Shown: positions 19,011 to 28,528 of the stretch, one piece after another
How positions within the stretch are numbered: position 1 is the stretch's first letter
Layout of the letters: every line of letters starts with the position of its first letter
Assembly (NCBI GenBank): GCA_937965695.1
Contig: CALCKW010000053.1
Coordinates: forward strand, 1-55,807
Origin: an uncultured Granulosicoccaceae bacterium
GTDB taxonomy: Bacteria; Pseudomonadota; Gammaproteobacteria; CALCKW01
Length of the DNA stretch: 55,807 nt
Reading direction: 5' to 3'
The notes under the pieces: model-generated
Told to the model about the DNA's origin: nothing
What the model saw: only the letters and a program-made list of their open reading frames with translations
Database searches by the model: none
Program-made: the position numbers and the translations under genes

Positions 19011-19174
19011 GGAACCTCAGATCAAGTCATGCTCGCGCCGTCGACGCGCTAAATTCGGTCCAGCCGCGTTGCAAATCTAGCCAATAGCAGCACTATTGCC
19101 TTCGATTAGCGCCTTGCTGGGTCCACATTTTTAACGCCGACGTCACTGACTGGACTCAACCTGAGGCTCCTTAG
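19007..19174 (+). repeat. MITE-like element, copy 1, abutting leuB
   Basis: This 168-bp stretch has imperfect 14-bp terminal inverted repeats. CTAGGGAACCTCAG is at 19007-19020 and CTGAGGCTCCTTAG at 19161-19174; 12 of 14 bases pair. The first 80 bases (19009-19088) match 40076-40155 at 70 of 80 positions, counted by eye without gaps. There is no ORF inside. The element's first bases supply the leuB stop codon. It fills the space between leuB and asd, so it may affect termination or mRNA stability there. A clear target-site duplication is not visible. Confidence 0.6.
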
Positions 19175-19204
19175 TTTGTTATTTACCTTGAAAGGAAAAC
19201 GAAA

Positions 19205-20326
19205 ATGTTAAATGTAGGTTTGGTTGGCTGGCGCGGTATGGTCGGCTCGGTACTCATGGACCGTATGCGCGCTGAAGACGACTTTTCGCTCATTAAACCG
19301 ACCTTTTTTAGCACCTCGCAGGTAGGCCAAGCGGCGCCGGCTGAAGCGCAGGGTGTGTTGCTTGGCGATGCTAACGACCTCGCGGCGCTTGCTGCGATGG
19401 ATGTGATCATCAGTTGCCAGGGTGGGGACTACACCGCTGCTGTACACGGACCACTGCGTGAGTCTGGTTGGCAGGGTTACTGGGTTGATGCTGCATCTAC
19501 TTTGCGCATGAAAGATCACGCTGAAATTGTATTGGATCCGGTCAACAGAGAAGTGATCGATGCAGCGTTGCTCGCGGGCACCAAAGACTACATAGGTGGC
19601 AACTGCACGGTCAGTTTGATGATGATGGCGCTCGGCGGTCTCTATCGCGCCAACTTGATCGAGTGGGTTTCGGTGATGAGTTACCAGGCCGCCAGCGGCT
19701 CAGGGGCTCAAGCAATGCGAGAGCTTGTTGAGCAGATGGGAGCAGCCCATGCCATGGTGGCAGACAAACTGGCGGACCCTCGCAGTGGAATTTTGGATAT
19801 CGACAACACGTTAGCAACAGGCATGCGCAACGATGACTTCCCGACGGATGTTTGGCGTGTGCCACTAGCAGGCAGTTTGATTCCTTGGATCGATTCGCCC
19901 GTTGATCATGGTCAAACTCGGGAAGAGTGGAAGGGCGGGGCCGAAACCAATAAAATTCTGGGGCGCAGTGATAAGCCAATACCCGTGGACGGAACATGCG
20001 TACGAGTGGGGGCGATGCGATGCCACAGTCAAGCACTCACTATTAAACTGACGAAAGATTTGCCGCTCGACGAAATCGAATCCATCATTGCGTCCTCCAA
20101 CCAATGGGTCAACGTTGTGCCGAACACACGTGAGCAAACTGAAGACTTTTTGACCCCTGCAGCGGTAACTGGGGGGTTGGACGTTGCTATTGGACGCTTG
20201 CGGAAATTGAGCATGGGTGGAGAATATCTAAACGCCTTTACGGTGGGAGACCAGCTACTTTGGGGCGCGGCCGAGCCGCTGCGCCGCATGCTCCGCATCC
20301 TGATCGACACACGAACCTCCCTGTAA
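19205..20326 (+). CDS. asd: Aspartate-semialdehyde dehydrogenase
   Basis: 373 residues; makes aspartate semialdehyde for Lys, Met, Thr and diaminopimelate. The NADP fold starts [18 protein letters not shown]. The catalytic Cys is in GGNCTVSLM (about residue 137). The substrate motif [19 protein letters not shown] is seen in the form [19 protein letters not shown] near residue 260. This is the long gammaproteobacterial Asd type. AAAGGAAAACGAAA precedes the ATG. The leuB-asd-fimV order is conserved in Pseudomonas. Confidence 0.97.
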   Translation: MLNVGLVGWRGMVGSVLMDRMRAEDDFSLIKPTFFSTSQVGQAAPAEAQGVLLGDANDLAALAAMDVIISCQGGDYTAAVHGPLRESGWQGYWVDAASTLRMKDHAEIVLDPVNREVIDAALLAGTKDYIGGNCTVSLMMMALGGLYRANLIEWVSVMSYQAASGSGAQAMRELVEQMGAAHAMVADKLADPRSGILDIDNTLATGMRNDDFPTDVWRVPLAGSLIPWIDSPVDHGQTREEWKGGAETNKILGRSDKPIPVDGTCVRVGAMRCHSQALTIKLTKDLPLDEIESIIASSNQWVNVVPNTREQTEDFLTPAAVTGGLDVAIGRLRKLSMGGEYLNAFTVGDQLLWGAAEPLRRMLRILIDTRTSL

Positions 20327-20333
20327 TTGCAAT

Positions 20334-20383
20334 TGTAATGTGCTCTGTGTGAGCGCGCTTTTAGCGTTCACATAGACATTACA
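20334..20383 (+). repeat. Long imperfect stem-loop downstream of asd
   Basis: TGTAATGT (20334-20341) pairs exactly with ACATTACA (20376-20383). The stem continues inward after a 3-nt bulge (CTGTGTGAGCGC with GCGTTCACATAG, two mismatches). The apical loop is about 7 nt. There is no following T-run, so it is not a standard intrinsic terminator. It starts 8 bp after the asd stop and may protect the asd mRNA 3' end. Confidence 0.6.
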
Positions 20384-20468
20384 CCGCTGCAATCTTGGCT
20401 TACACCTTATGCGTTTACGCTACTCATATGAATATTCATGCGCAACCTTCATAGCGTTCCGCAAAAAA

Positions 20469-20498
20469 TTGACTATATTTGCGTTAGTTAAGTACTTT
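20469..20498 (+). promoter_or_regulatory. Possible sigma-70 promoter of fimV
   Basis: TTGACT (20469-20474), an 18-bp spacer and TACTTT (20493-20498). The -35 is good and the -10 fair. It is placed 46 bp before the first in-frame ATG of fimV, at 20544. Confidence 0.3.
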
Positions 20499-20543
20499 TG
20501 TGGGCAGAGCTTTGCCAGCGGGTGCTACTAAAATTTTACTAAC

Positions 20544-23500
20544 ATGCGATTGGGTGACAACAACGGAGTTGTTTCACACTTGGCATTTTCTGAATTCGCG
20601 GCTGGGAATCACGTGGCAACTAAATCTAAAATTGAATCAGGCAAAATCCGTCATTTAGCAGGGGCTACGGCCTTTTCGATGGCTGTCTTGTCCGGAAGTG
20701 TCTACGGATTGGGCTTAGGAGGCATAGAGCTCAGTTCTGCGTTGAACCAACCCTTCAGTGCAGAAATCGAAGTCATCACTGATGTACCCGGTGAGGCTGC
20801 AGATTTAGCCGTGCAGTTGGCTTCACAGGAAGCCTTCATGCGTGCCGGGATAGATCGACCTCAGTCGCTGAGTAAGCTGAGTTTCAGTCTGCGAGAGCGT
20901 GACGGCCGTTCATTTATTGTTGTTAGCTCCAATGATCCCATTGTTGAGCCTTTCCTCAATTTTCTGGTCGAGGTCGATTGGAAACGCGGAAACTTGGTGC
21001 GTGAATACACCGTGCTTCTGGATCCACCGACTTATGTCACCAACCAGCCGAGCACAACGGTTGGTACAGAGTTGGCCGAAGTAGGCGATAGTTCGAGCTC
21101 TGACCCAAGCCTACCTACCCGTATTGATCGCGAAGCAACAGACTACACAGCGACCACTTTAACCGACGAAGAGTTGGCCGCAGAGCTTGCTGCCGTCAAT
21201 CTTGCATTGGGTGAATCTGCACCTGCTCCAGCAGCCAACGTCTCTGCGTCTGTTTCTGATCCTCTCATCGAGGAACTGCGCGAAGTTGACGATCTCATGG
21301 TGGTCTCTGCCAACGGTCAGCCGCTTACTACTGGCAATAATGAACCTGTCTCCACTGGGTCGACCGTTGCAGCAGCCTCGGGTGATATCACCAGCGAAGT
21401 GGACGACAACGCCATTTTTGCAGGGCTAGATTCCACAAGTACTGAAAACGCTGAGCCTGTCGCAGTTGCGAATGCGGTTGCCGAAGAGCCAGCGGATGAT
21501 CCTGCCTATACCGAAACAGACGTCGATGACATGGACGCTGTAGTTGCAGCTCTGGACCTGGAGCTGTCAGATCAAGCGCCACAAGCTGCCGCACCTGCAG
21601 CGAACACGGTCACAGCGACTGGGAAAACCTTGGCGCCTGTTCGCAGTGGCCAAACGCTCTGGAGTATTGCCAGTGCGAACCGCGTCGGTGGTGTATCAGT
21701 TGAGCAAATGATGGTCGCTCTGCTTCGTGCAAACCCTAACGCCTTTGAAGACGGCAACATCAACGCTTTGAACCGTGGTGCGATATTACGTGTGCCCACC
21801 GCTGATGAAGTGGTGGAGATGGATAGTCAAAGTGCTTTGACTAGCGTCAACGAACAAAACGCCCTGTGGAAAAAATACCGCGACCAAGCGCAGGCCAAAC
21901 CCGCTGAAGCACAACAGGGTGAAGATGCGTCAACAGCTGAGGCTGAAAAGCCTGAGACAACGGCTGAGCCATCTGATGGCACGCTCACGCTAGTGGCCGA
22001 TACGAAGCAAGCGGAAGTTGGCGAAGACGAGACAATTGAAGCGAACACCTCGGTCAGTGCAGAAACGGAAGCCGAGATTGCAGATTTGCGCAATCAGCTG
22101 ATTCTGGCACAGGAAGAAGCAGAAACTGAACGACAGCGCGCTGAAGAAATGAATTCACGCGTTGCGGACCTGGAATCTGCTGTAGAGAAAATGAACAGCT
22201 TGCTAGAGCTACGTAACGCGGAAATGGCTCAGTTGCAATCGTCTGTCGTGGAAGGGCAGACCGAAGCCGAAGCCGAGGCCGCTCGCCTATTAGCCGAGCA
22301 AGAAAAAGAAATGCAGCAGCAGCTGCTGCAGGTTCAAGAAGAAGCCAAGAGACAAGCTGAAGAAGCAGAAGCACAGCGACTAGCTGCAGAAAATCAACTT
22401 GCAGACTTGCAAGAGAAGCTGGAAGTCACCTCGGGAGAAGCCGCTACAGCAGAGCAACAAATTGCTGAGCTAAAAGCCTCGCTTGAAGCCAAAGGCGCAG
22501 TTGCTGCTGAAGCCGAGCAACGCATAGTAGCGTTGCAAGAGAAGCTTGAAACAGAAGGCATGGCTAAGGCGGAAGCTGATCAGCGCATGAACGAACTGCG
22601 TGACCAATTGGCCTCGGAGAAAGATGCCGTTGTCTCCGCTGAGCAGCAAGTCGCAGACCTGCGTGAGAAGCTGCAAGCCGAGGGCATGGCGGCCGCTGGT
22701 GCGGAGCAGCAGATTGTCAACTTGCAGAACAAGCTCGATGCGGAGGGGACATCTACGGCGATGGCCGAGCAGAAGATCGCTGAACTGCGCGCCGAGTTAG
22801 AAGCAGAGAAGGCCCCTTGGTGGAAACCATACGCCACTGAAACCAACGCTAAAATTGCGGGCGGTGTGGTTGTCGCAGGTCTTGGCTTATGGGGATTGAT
22901 GGCTCTCGGGCGTCGACGTAAGCGCGATGAAGAAGAGTTATTCGCCGACGAGAATTACGTTGTCGGTGACAACACGGAAGCACACGCAACTAATGCCTAT
23001 GAAGAGGAAGTAGAGCAGACTGAAGCGGGCTACGATGCGACTGCATACGGGCACACGGCAATAGCGGACGAACTCGGCGATGAGACGGTCGACGCCACTG
23101 ACTTGACTGCACTTGATGCAACAATCAGTGATGGCACGCCTGAAGCTGGCAACGTCGATATTTTGCAAGAGGCAGACGTCTACTTGTCTTACGGTTTAGC
23201 CGACCGCGCCGAGGAATTGTTAGACGGCGCGATTGAGGCTGATCCGAACGATGACATGCTACAGGCCAAGCGTTTGGAGGCCTTGTTTGTTAAGCAAGAC
23301 GGTGTTTCTTTTGAAACAGCAGCTGTTACTTACCATGACAAGTTTGGCGGTGATCAATCGCCACATTGGGGCAAGATCTCTAGCTGGGGTGCAGCATTGG
23401 CACCGACCTCCAACCTATTTAGTGGTGCGGAGCCTGCGAATCTTGACGAAACGCAAGACATTACCAGTCTCGACACAACCAAATTAGCGGGTGGTGCGGC

Positions 23501-24545
23501 TGCGATTGCCGCTGCCGGTGGCGGATTGGCAGCTAGTCTGGGTGGATCTGCGGATGCTGAGATAGACGCAGCCATAGACAATGCACCAGACTTGGGCGCG
23601 CAGGTAGGTGATGGGTTGAACTTGTCTTCTAGCGAATTGGAAGACGCGCTGGATAACACCTCTGAATCTGCCAGTGCACTGGGTGACGATCTCTCTGCAA
23701 CGGCAGCTGATTCACTGGGTGGCTTGAGCGATGATTTAGGTGGTCTGGGTGGTGAGCTAGGTGGGCTTGGTGATGATTTGGGATCAGATCTGAAAGCTGG
23801 CTTGGGTGATGAGTTAGATGCAGGGCTCGGTGCTGACTTGGGTGAAGATCTAAGTGCCGGACTTGGTGCAGATTTGAGTGCTGACCTGAGTACTGATTTA
23901 GGTGCCGATCTTGGCGCAGATTTGAGTTCTGATCTCGGTGCGGATCTCGGTGCTGACCTGAGTGCGGATCTAGGTACCGATTTGAGCGCGGATCTTGGTA
24001 GTAGCGATCTGGGTGCTGAGCTTGAAGGTGGACTCAGTGATTTGGACGGCACGGCGACTTCGCTGGGTGATGATCTAGAGAGCATGAGTGCAGGCCTTGA
24101 GGACGACTTAGAGATGACTGATCTCGAAGCGACCCTGGCCGGCGATGGTGATTTACAAGACATGCTCGATGCCACAGGTGGAGCGGGTGATTTCGAATTG
24201 TCTCTGGCCGACGAGGGCACGGGCGCTGGCGACGGCGGCCTTGCAGGAGAGATCGGGCTGGGTGACTTGGAGTCTGAGTTGCTGGGTACAGACGCCACTG
24301 GAAGCTTAGGTGGCTTGTCTGAGGAGATCGACTTTGAAGCTGCAGGCTTGTCCCTCTCTGATGAAACCACCGATGCGGACCTGACTGTCACAGGTGATGA
24401 GGTCGACACTATGCTGGACCTGGCTCGCGCCTACATTGACATGGGTGACTCGGACAGTGCCAACAGCACCATCAACGAAATCATTGCCACAGGTAATGCA
24501 GAACAAGTAGAAGCGGCTAAAGAGCTGCAATCTCAGCTTGGTTAG
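20544..24545 (+). CDS. fimV: FimV, polar hub / pilus-assembly LysM protein
   Basis: 1333 residues from ATG 20544; a GTG at 20613 (MATKSKIESG) would put the hydrophobic signal-like segment AFSMAVLSGSVYGLGLGG closer to the N-terminus and is also possible. Order of parts: the FimV N-terminal domain (IELSSALNQPFSAEIEVI), an acidic linker, a LysM domain at about 362-412 (VRSGQTLWSIASANRVGG), and a coiled coil at about 510-760. The coiled coil ends with seven exact-length 21-residue repeats. A membrane segment follows near 770-790 before the basic stop GRRRKR, then a cytoplasmic TPR part, a Leu-Gly-Ala-Asp repeat tract at about 1075-1165, and the conserved FimV C-terminal domain (LDLARAYIDMGDSDSA). 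In Pseudomonas FimV binds peptidoglycan and organises polar type IV pili and cAMP signalling; pilW in this window fits that system. Confidence 0.95.
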   Translation: MRLGDNNGVVSHLAFSEFAAGNHVATKSKIESGKIRHLAGATAFSMAVLSGSVYGLGLGGIELSSALNQPFSAEIEVITDVPGEAADLAVQLASQEAFMRAGIDRPQSLSKLSFSLRERDGRSFIVVSSNDPIVEPFLNFLVEVDWKRGNLVREYTVLLDPPTYVTNQPSTTVGTELAEVGDSSSSDPSLPTRIDREATDYTATTLTDEELAAELAAVNLALGESAPAPAANVSASVSDPLIEELREVDDLMVVSANGQPLTTGNNEPVSTGSTVAAASGDITSEVDDNAIFAGLDSTSTENAEPVAVANAVAEEPADDPAYTETDVDDMDAVVAALDLELSDQAPQAAAPAANTVTATGKTLAPVRSGQTLWSIASANRVGGVSVEQMMVALLRANPNAFEDGNINALNRGAILRVPTADEVVEMDSQSALTSVNEQNALWKKYRDQAQAKPAEAQQGEDASTAEAEKPETTAEPSDGTLTLVADTKQAEVGEDETIEANTSVSAETEAEIADLRNQLILAQEEAETERQRAEEMNSRVADLESAVEKMNSLLELRNAEMAQLQSSVVEGQTEAEAEAARLLAEQEKEMQQQLLQVQEEAKRQAEEAEAQRLAAENQLADLQEKLEVTSGEAATAEQQIAELKASLEAKGAVAAEAEQRIVALQEKLETEGMAKAEADQRMNELRDQLASEKDAVVSAEQQVADLREKLQAEGMAAAGAEQQIVNLQNKLDAEGTSTAMAEQKIAELRAELEAEKAPWWKPYATETNAKIAGGVVVAGLGLWGLMALGRRRKRDEEELFADENYVVGDNTEAHATNAYEEEVEQTEAGYDATAYGHTAIADELGDETVDATDLTALDATISDGTPEAGNVDILQEADVYLSYGLADRAEELLDGAIEADPNDDMLQAKRLEALFVKQDGVSFETAAVTYHDKFGGDQSPHWGKISSWGAALAPTSNLFSGAEPANLDETQDITSLDTTKLAGGAAAIAAAGGGLAASLGGSADAEIDAAIDNAPDLGAQVGDGLNLSSSELEDALDNTSESASALGDDLSATAADSLGGLSDDLGGLGGELGGLGDDLGSDLKAGLGDELDAGLGADLGEDLSAGLGADLSADLSTDLGADLGADLSSDLGADLGADLSADLGTDLSADLGSSDLGAELEGGLSDLDGTATSLGDDLESMSAGLEDDLEMTDLEATLAGDGDLQDMLDATGGAGDFELSLADEGTGAGDGGLAGEIGLGDLESELLGTDATGSLGGLSEEIDFEAAGLSLSDETTDADLTVTGDEVDTMLDLARAYIDMGDSDSANSTINEIIATGNAEQVEAAKELQSQLG
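22386..22826 (+). repeat. Seven 63-bp tandem coding repeats in fimV
   Basis: Seven consecutive 21-residue units of the pattern A-E-Q-x-I-x-x-L-x-x-x-L-x-x-E-G-x-x-x-A-x, i.e. three heptads each, fill residues 615-761. The units are at 63-bp spacing with no slips (first GCA at 22386, seventh GCC at 22764). They form the end of the periplasmic coiled coil just before the membrane segment. Unit number probably varies between strains. Confidence 0.85.
23740..24035 (+). repeat. Leu-Gly/Ser-Ala-Asp tetrapeptide repeat tract in fimV
   Basis: A 12-bp-period coding repeat in which Leu recurs every fourth residue with Asp just before it, as in LGADLSADLSTDLGADLG. There are more than 20 units with scattered changes. 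It lies in the cytoplasmic part between the TPR region and the C-terminal domain. Synonymous codons vary between units, so selection on protein rather than recent slippage keeps it. Confidence 0.85.
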
Positions 24546-24570
24546 TCCACGCTCTGCTTGAATAAAACGG

Positions 24571-24597
24571 GGCGCCCTCACGGGGCGCCTTTTTTTT
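24571..24597 (+). terminator. Rho-independent terminator after fimV
   Basis: The perfect 7-bp GC stem GGCGCCC / GGGCGCC (24571-24577 and 24583-24589) has the loop TCACG and is followed by eight T (24590-24597). It lies 26 bp after the fimV stop and separates fimV from truA. Confidence 0.95.
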
Positions 24598-24700
24598 GCC
24601 TCCAAAATGTGATGTCTTCATCGCTAGATGACTGAGCCTGTTGCCGTCTAGAGATCCTTAGGCAAACACCGAGTAGCCCGAACAGCTACAATCCCAATCC

Positions 24701-25492
24701 ATGAGAATTGCAGCCGTTATCGAATACCGTGGCACCCGTTATTCTGGGTGGCAGTTTCAAGATCACACCAGCAGTGTGCAAGACGAGTTGGAAAAAGCGC
24801 TCGCCTTTGTCGCCAATGAACCTATTCGCGTTGTGTGCGCCGGTCGCACGGATGCAGGCGTACACGCCCTGGGACAGGTAGTGCATTGGGATACAAATGT
24901 CGTGCGACCCGATCACGGCTGGCGCATGGGTGCCAACAACAAACTGCCGGATGACATCGCGATCCAATGGGTGGGGCAAGTTGCAGCAGACTTTCATGCG
25001 CGTTACCACGCTGTAGAACGCAGCTATCGCTACTACTTGCTCAATCGTTTGTCACGCTCTGCGACAGCTGCTGGTTTACTCACGTTAGAGCGGCGCGAAC
25101 TCGACACGGATAAGATGCATCGCGAGGCACAAGCGTTGGTTGGTGAGCATGACTTTAGCTCTTTTAGGGCCGCTGGCTGTCAAGCAAATCATGCTGTGCG
25201 TACGCTTAAAAGCATCAGGGTGCAACGTCACGGAGAGGTGATTTGTATCGAAGTGTTGGGCAATGCTTTTTTGCACAACATGATCCGAATTATCGTGGGC
25301 AATTTGCTGGCGGTCGGTTGTGGTGATGAGCAGGAAGGGTTTGTGGCTGCTTTGCTTGCCAAAAAAGACCGCACCAAAGGGCGCACTACGGCCAAACCGG
25401 ATGGGCTTTATTTTATCGGGCCGCGCTATCCTCCCGAGGCCGGGATTCCCGATCCAAAGGACAGTCAACTGATCTTGCCGATTGGGATGTAG
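24701..25492 (+). CDS. truA: tRNA pseudouridine(38-40) synthase
   Basis: 263 residues; isomerises U38-U40 in the anticodon arm. The catalytic Asp is in AGRTDAGVHALGQV (about residue 52). GNAFLHNMIRIIVGNLLAVG is in the C-terminal half, as in all TruA proteins. The ATG at 24701 gives the usual start MRIAAVIEYRGTRYSGWQ. Confidence 0.97.
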   Translation: MRIAAVIEYRGTRYSGWQFQDHTSSVQDELEKALAFVANEPIRVVCAGRTDAGVHALGQVVHWDTNVVRPDHGWRMGANNKLPDDIAIQWVGQVAADFHARYHAVERSYRYYLLNRLSRSATAAGLLTLERRELDTDKMHREAQALVGEHDFSSFRAAGCQANHAVRTLKSIRVQRHGEVICIEVLGNAFLHNMIRIIVGNLLAVGCGDEQEGFVAALLAKKDRTKGRTTAKPDGLYFIGPRYPPEAGIPDPKDSQLILPIGM

Positions 25493-25623
25493 CCCGTCTA
25501 ATGCTGCCGTCAACCCGTGATTGTCGGTATTAATTTGCCCACTAGACGCTACTAGAGGCCCTCGCTTCTAAAGACTAAACGCAGTGTCACACTCGAGGCC
25601 ATAAATCGCTTGCTTTGAGTCGA

Positions 25624-25650
25624 TTGATTGCTGCGCAAATCGGGTACAAT
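25624..25650 (+). promoter_or_regulatory. Possible promoter of trpF
   Basis: TTGATT (25624-25629) and TACAAT (25645-25650). The -10 is good, but the 15-bp spacer is short. It is the best candidate in the 190-bp gap between truA and trpF. Confidence 0.3.
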
Positions 25651-25681
25651 TAGACCTTTAACCGTCCAGATATTTATTAGT

Positions 25682-26335
25682 ATGCAACGAACCCGCGTCA
25701 AGGTCTGTGGACTCACCCGTCCGGAGCAAGCGATTGAAACCGCTGAACTGGGTGTTGATGCGATTGGTTTGGTTTTCTACGCACCGAGCCCTCGAGCTGT
25801 AAGCATCACTCAGGCGCAGGCCATCACCGATCAACTGCCTCCTTTTTGTCAGGTGGTCGCGCTATTTTTGGATGCCGAGGTAGCGCTCGTGCAGGACGTT
25901 TTGGCCAGCTTGCCGATCGGGTTGCTGCAGTTTCACGGGCGTGAAAGTGTCGGCTATTGTGAGCAATTTTCTAGACCCTATATTCGATCAGTGCCTGTAG
26001 ATGCGCACCAAGAAGCGGCGAAATTTGAATCAAACTACGCCAGTGCGCGCGGATTCTTGTACGACAGTAATGTCGCGGGAGAAGCGGGAGGGAAGGGCGA
26101 AACATTTGATTGGACCGTGCTCGATCGCACAGGTCAAGGCCATGCGCGCGAGCGAGCGATGATTCTCGCCGGTGGTTTGAACCCCGACAACGTTTTTGAC
26201 GGGGTGGTTGCCACGCGTCCTTGGGCGGTGGATGTGAGCAGCGGCGTAGAACGCGCACGCGGCGATAAAGACCCAGCACTGGTGGCGCAATTTGTCGCAC
26301 AAGTGCGGGCGGCCGATACACAACTCAGTGCCTGA
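25682..26335 (+). CDS. trpF: Phosphoribosylanthranilate isomerase
   Basis: 217 residues; third step from anthranilate in tryptophan synthesis, a TIM barrel. It starts [17 protein letters not shown], with the catalytic Cys in KVCGLT and Asp in the VDVSSGVE strand-loop near the C-terminus. The frame is open upstream, but ATG 25682 matches the family start. trpB and trpA do not follow; as in Pseudomonas, accD comes next. Confidence 0.96.
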   Translation: MQRTRVKVCGLTRPEQAIETAELGVDAIGLVFYAPSPRAVSITQAQAITDQLPPFCQVVALFLDAEVALVQDVLASLPIGLLQFHGRESVGYCEQFSRPYIRSVPVDAHQEAAKFESNYASARGFLYDSNVAGEAGGKGETFDWTVLDRTGQGHARERAMILAGGLNPDNVFDGVVATRPWAVDVSSGVERARGDKDPALVAQFVAQVRAADTQLSA

Positions 26336-26364
26336 TTGGTATTGATAAACAACTAGGAATTGAC

Positions 26365-27228
26365 ATGAGCTGGTTTGAAAAACTAATTCCCTCACGCGTG
26401 CGTATTGACGGTGCCAACCGCCGCGGCTCTGTGCCGGAAGGTCTGTGGATCAAGTGCGCCGGATGCCAAGACGTGCTTTATCGTGCCGAGCTCGAGCGCA
26501 GCTTGGAAGTTTGCCCCAAGTGTGATCACCATATGCGCATCCGCGCTCGCGCGCGTCTCGCTGCCTTGCTCGATACTGACAGCGGCGTCGAGATTGGTGC
26601 TGAGCTCGAGTCGGTTGATCACCTGAAGTTTAAAGACAGTAAAAAATATAAAGACCGCCTAGTTGCCGCGATGAAATCCAGCGGTGAGACTGACGCGTTG
26701 ATTGCGATGGAAGGCAAACTAAAAACGATGCCCGTGGTTGCGATGTCGTTTGATTTCCCGTTTATGGGCGGCTCAATGGGCTCAGTGGTTGGCGAGCGAT
26801 TCACTCGTGGAGCGGAAGTGGCCTTAGACAAACGCATACCGCTGATTTGTTTTACCGCCTCCGGCGGTGCAAGAATGCAAGAGGCGTTGTTTTCGTTGAT
26901 GCAGATGGCCAAAACCTCTTCTTTATTGGCGCAGCTCTCTGCAGAAGGTATCCCTTATATTTCAGTGATGACCGACCCGACTACCGGCGGTGTCTCTGCC
27001 AGCTTTGCCATGCTCGGTGATCTCAACCTGGCTGAGCCAGGTGCGCAAATCGGTTTTGCTGGAAAGCGAGTCATTGAGCAAACTGTCCGCGAAACTTTGC
27101 CTGAAGGGTTCCAAACCAGTGAGTTTTTACTGGAGCACGGTGCCATAGACATGATTGTTGATCGACGCGAAATGCGAGATAGATTGGCGAACTTGCTCTC
27201 GATGATGACCAATAAACAGGCTGCCTAA
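26365..27228 (+). CDS. accD: Acetyl-CoA carboxylase carboxyltransferase subunit beta
   Basis: 287 residues; with AccA forms the carboxyltransferase that makes malonyl-CoA. The N-terminal four-Cys zinc ribbon (CAGCQDVLY ... CPKCDHHM) is intact. The crotonase-fold core contains [20 protein letters not shown] and [27 protein letters not shown] precedes the ATG at 26365. folC follows 2 bp downstream. Confidence 0.98.
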   Translation: MSWFEKLIPSRVRIDGANRRGSVPEGLWIKCAGCQDVLYRAELERSLEVCPKCDHHMRIRARARLAALLDTDSGVEIGAELESVDHLKFKDSKKYKDRLVAAMKSSGETDALIAMEGKLKTMPVVAMSFDFPFMGGSMGSVVGERFTRGAEVALDKRIPLICFTASGGARMQEALFSLMQMAKTSSLLAQLSAEGIPYISVMTDPTTGGVSASFAMLGDLNLAEPGAQIGFAGKRVIEQTVRETLPEGFQTSEFLLEHGAIDMIVDRREMRDRLANLLSMMTNKQAA

Positions 27229-27230
27229 AA

Positions 27231-28493
27231 ATGGCCATCGTCGCTGACACCTTAGACGGCTGGCTTGCTGCACTTGAACAGTTGCACCCGACACCCATCG
27301 AGCTTGGGCTCAGCCGAATCCAGGCCGTAGCAGAACGGATGGAGCTGTTAAAAATGCCTTGTCCACTGATATCGGTGGCGGGCACTAATGGCAAAGGGTC
27401 GACGGTCACTTACTTGGATGCGATTTACCGAGCAGCGGGTTACCGCAGTTGTTGTCAGTTTTCGCCGCACATGGTTCGTTTTAATGAGCGAATTCGTTTA
27501 AACGGCACTGATGCAAGCGATGAACAGATTCTTGAAGCGTTAGCGGCCGTCGAAAAGGGCCGGGGTGACATTAGCCTCACCTATTTTGAATACACCGTGC
27601 TTGCAGCTGTGTGGTTGTACCAGCGCGAAGATCCAGACGTCATCATCTTAGAGGTCGGCTTAGGTGGGCGCTTGGATGCTTGCAATATATGGAACTGCGA
27701 CGTCGCTGTGATCACCAATATTGCAGTGGATCACCAGCGTTGGCTGGGCGACACCCGTGAGGCCATTGGCCCCGAAAAAGCAGCTATCGCCCGAGCAGAT
27801 CGTCCGGTAATTGTCGGTGACATTGATCCACCCAATTCTTTGCTGGAGAAACTTGGCGATATCGGTGCTGACGTTCACTGTATCGCGCGAGACTTCTCGG
27901 TCGAACCGACCGCCACTGGCTGGACTTATAAAAACGCAGAGGGTGAACTTCAGTTGCCCTCACCAGCTCTCGCCGGTGAATGGCAGCTAGCCAATGCTTC
28001 TTGTGCTGTTAGCGCCGTGCAGGCGTTGCAGTCCCAATTACCCGTGCAGTCGGAAGCGATAGCTAAAGGGTTATTGGACGCCCACATTGCCGGTCGGTAT
28101 CAACGTGGCACTATCGATGGTGTCGACATCGTGATGGATGTGGGTCATAACCCAGATGCCGCACGACGACTTGCTAGTCAACTTGAAGTGGATGCGCCAA
28201 AAGGCAAAACGTTTGCCGTATCAGCGGTGATGGCGGATAAAGATGTCGATGGCATATTGCAGTACTTGAAGACGAGCTTCGATGGCTGGTATCTCGGGGG
28301 CTTGAGTATCGACAGGGCCATGCTTCCAGAGCAATACGCTCAGCAGTTATCCGCGTATACAGTGTCTCCTGTGGAATGCTTTGACACCCTGGAGCAAGCA
28401 TTGGATACAGCCGTTGCTGCTGCCAGTAGTAACGATCGCGTCGTTATTTTCGGATCCTTCTACACAGTAGCCGAATTGATTGCACGAATTTAA
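27231..28493 (+). CDS. folC: Dihydrofolate synthase / folylpolyglutamate synthase
   Basis: 420 residues of the Mur-ligase superfamily; adds Glu to dihydropteroate and extends folate polyglutamate tails. The P-loop is VAGTNGKGSTVTYLDAIY (about residue 48). The Mg/ATP site is in VGLGGRLDACNIW, and DVGHNPDAARRLA opens the C-terminal domain. It starts 2 bp after accD, in the conserved accD-folC-SPOR-cvpA-purF order. Confidence 0.97.
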   Translation: MAIVADTLDGWLAALEQLHPTPIELGLSRIQAVAERMELLKMPCPLISVAGTNGKGSTVTYLDAIYRAAGYRSCCQFSPHMVRFNERIRLNGTDASDEQILEALAAVEKGRGDISLTYFEYTVLAAVWLYQREDPDVIILEVGLGGRLDACNIWNCDVAVITNIAVDHQRWLGDTREAIGPEKAAIARADRPVIVGDIDPPNSLLEKLGDIGADVHCIARDFSVEPTATGWTYKNAEGELQLPSPALAGEWQLANASCAVSAVQALQSQLPVQSEAIAKGLLDAHIAGRYQRGTIDGVDIVMDVGHNPDAARRLASQLEVDAPKGKTFAVSAVMADKDVDGILQYLKTSFDGWYLGGLSIDRAMLPEQYAQQLSAYTVSPVECFDTLEQALDTAVAAASSNDRVVIFGSFYTVAELIARI

Positions 28494-28528
28494 CGACAAT
28501 AGGCTATCGTTTCCGGAGAAACATTAGT

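Noticed and set aside
23354..24409. 351-codon open frame on the minus strand inside fimV, Ser/Pro/Lys-rich
   Set aside because: It is a mirror of the fimV 12-bp repeat tract. The protein is low-complexity and the plus strand is clearly fimV.
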